Positions 5,213 through 5,676 of a DNA stretch of 5,676 bases are shown here, in pieces. The notes beneath the pieces were generated by a model, which was given only the letters and a program-made list of their open reading frames with translations, was not told where the DNA came from and did not search any database. How positions within the stretch are numbered: position 1 is the stretch's first letter; the number at the start of each line of letters is the position of its first letter. The translations under genes were made by a program, and so were the position numbers. Source of the stretch: Tannerella sp. (lineage in GTDB: Bacteria; Bacteroidota; Bacteroidia; Bacteroidales; Tannerellaceae); assembly GCA_031261145.1 (NCBI GenBank), contig JAISJX010000440.1:1-5676 (forward strand). Reading direction: 5' to 3'.

Positions 5213-5676
5213 ATGAAAAGGGAAAAAATATCAATTCGCCATTATCTGTTTACGGCGCTATTAGTTTGGTTTGGAAATGGTTGTCTGAGCGTGTTTGCAC
5301 AGAATGATTTTGATACCTACTTTGAAAAGAAAAGTCTGCGGATAGACTTTGCATTAAGCGGCGACGCACAGCAACAAACGGCTGCGTTGCAACAACTGCG
5401 TGAAGAACCCGTCTGGGGCGGCCCACGGAAAAATCTGATTGACCCGTTTGAATACGGGGGTTACTGTCTGAAAGTGTATGATCAATCGACCGGCAAACTA
5501 ATCTATTCCAGAGGTTTCTGCACACTGTTTGAAGAATGGCGCACCACCGTTCAGGCTACGAAGGAAACACAATCGTGGACGAATAGTGTTTCGATTCCTT
5601 ATCCGAAAAAGCCGGTCGTGATGGAACTTCTGGCGCGTGACCGGACAGACAACGTTTTTTCGCCCCTGATGACAAT
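5213..5676 (+). CDS. Secreted M64-family (IgA peptidase-like) metallopeptidase, 5' part
   Basis: The first 154 codons of a gene that continues past the window. Residues 1-29 form a signal peptide (basic MKREK, hydrophobic core, cleavage probably after SVFA before QN). Cys24 does not sit in a good lipobox, so a secreted or periplasmic form is likelier than a lipoprotein. The rest matches the N-terminal domain found before M64 peptidases in Bacteroidales (Peptidase_M64_N): FDTYFEKKSLRIDF (33-46), LREEPVWGG (62-70), NLIDPFEYGGY (74-84), VYDQSTGKLIYSRGFCTLFEEW (88-109) and IPYPKKPV (128-135). The zinc-binding catalytic domain would lie beyond the right edge, so activity is not shown here. The family is named for IgA-cleaving relatives; the substrate of this protein is unknown. 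The start is set by the -7 box at 5172-5179 and by the signal peptide. Confidence 0.87.
   Translation, partial: MKREKISIRHYLFTALLVWFGNGCLSVFAQNDFDTYFEKKSLRIDFALSGDAQQQTAALQQLREEPVWGGPRKNLIDPFEYGGYCLKVYDQSTGKLIYSRGFCTLFEEWRTTVQATKETQSWTNSVSIPYPKKPVVMELLARDRTDNVFSPLMT

Overview
The window looks like a chromosomal segment from a member of the Bacteroidales (Bacteroidota). Four start regions carry a TAnnTTTG -7 box, the promoter signature of that phylum. The first gene encodes a lipoprotein with acidic residues just after the lipidated cysteine. Several products are of types I associate with Bacteroides, Parabacteroides and Tannerella: an AlbA_2/wHTH protein, a cysteine-less TlpA-like protein, an M64 peptidase with its own N-terminal domain, and an N-terminally extended NUDIX hydrolase. 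Base composition appears intermediate. The genus cannot be fixed from the sequence alone. I see no RNA genes, insertion sequences, CRISPR arrays or phage genes.

Layout. Bases 1-61 may hold the tail of an upstream gene. At 111-536 (+) is a small lipoprotein. It is followed directly by an AlbA_2 (Schlafen-type) plus winged-helix protein (581-1222, or 533 if the overlapping ATGA start is used), probably in the same transcript. After a 153-bp gap with a promoter and an A/T-arm palindrome comes an exported thioredoxin-fold protein with no redox cysteines (1376-1861, +). It faces the minus-strand gene 1923-3440, a 505-residue fusion of a four-helix DoxX membrane domain, a twin-arginine-like segment and a TIM-barrel domain. 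A 184-bp divergent region, the longest non-coding stretch, carries promoters for both directions. A two-gene plus-strand unit follows: a 72-residue unknown protein and a YigZ/IMPACT-family protein (3625-4452). It converges with a minus-strand NUDIX hydrolase (4473-5117). A 95-bp divergent spacer leads to the 5' part of a secreted M64-family peptidase, cut by the window end (5213-5676).

No single pathway ties the genes together. Most are ordinary housekeeping or envelope functions. The most unusual item is the DoxX/twin-arginine-like/barrel fusion, whose architecture predicts a membrane-tethered barrel on the periplasmic side. Its barrel recalls the aldo/keto reductase fold but appears to lack the reductase tetrad. 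Other points worth attention are the redox-dead thioredoxin-fold protein and several inverted or direct repeats placed on promoters or start codons.
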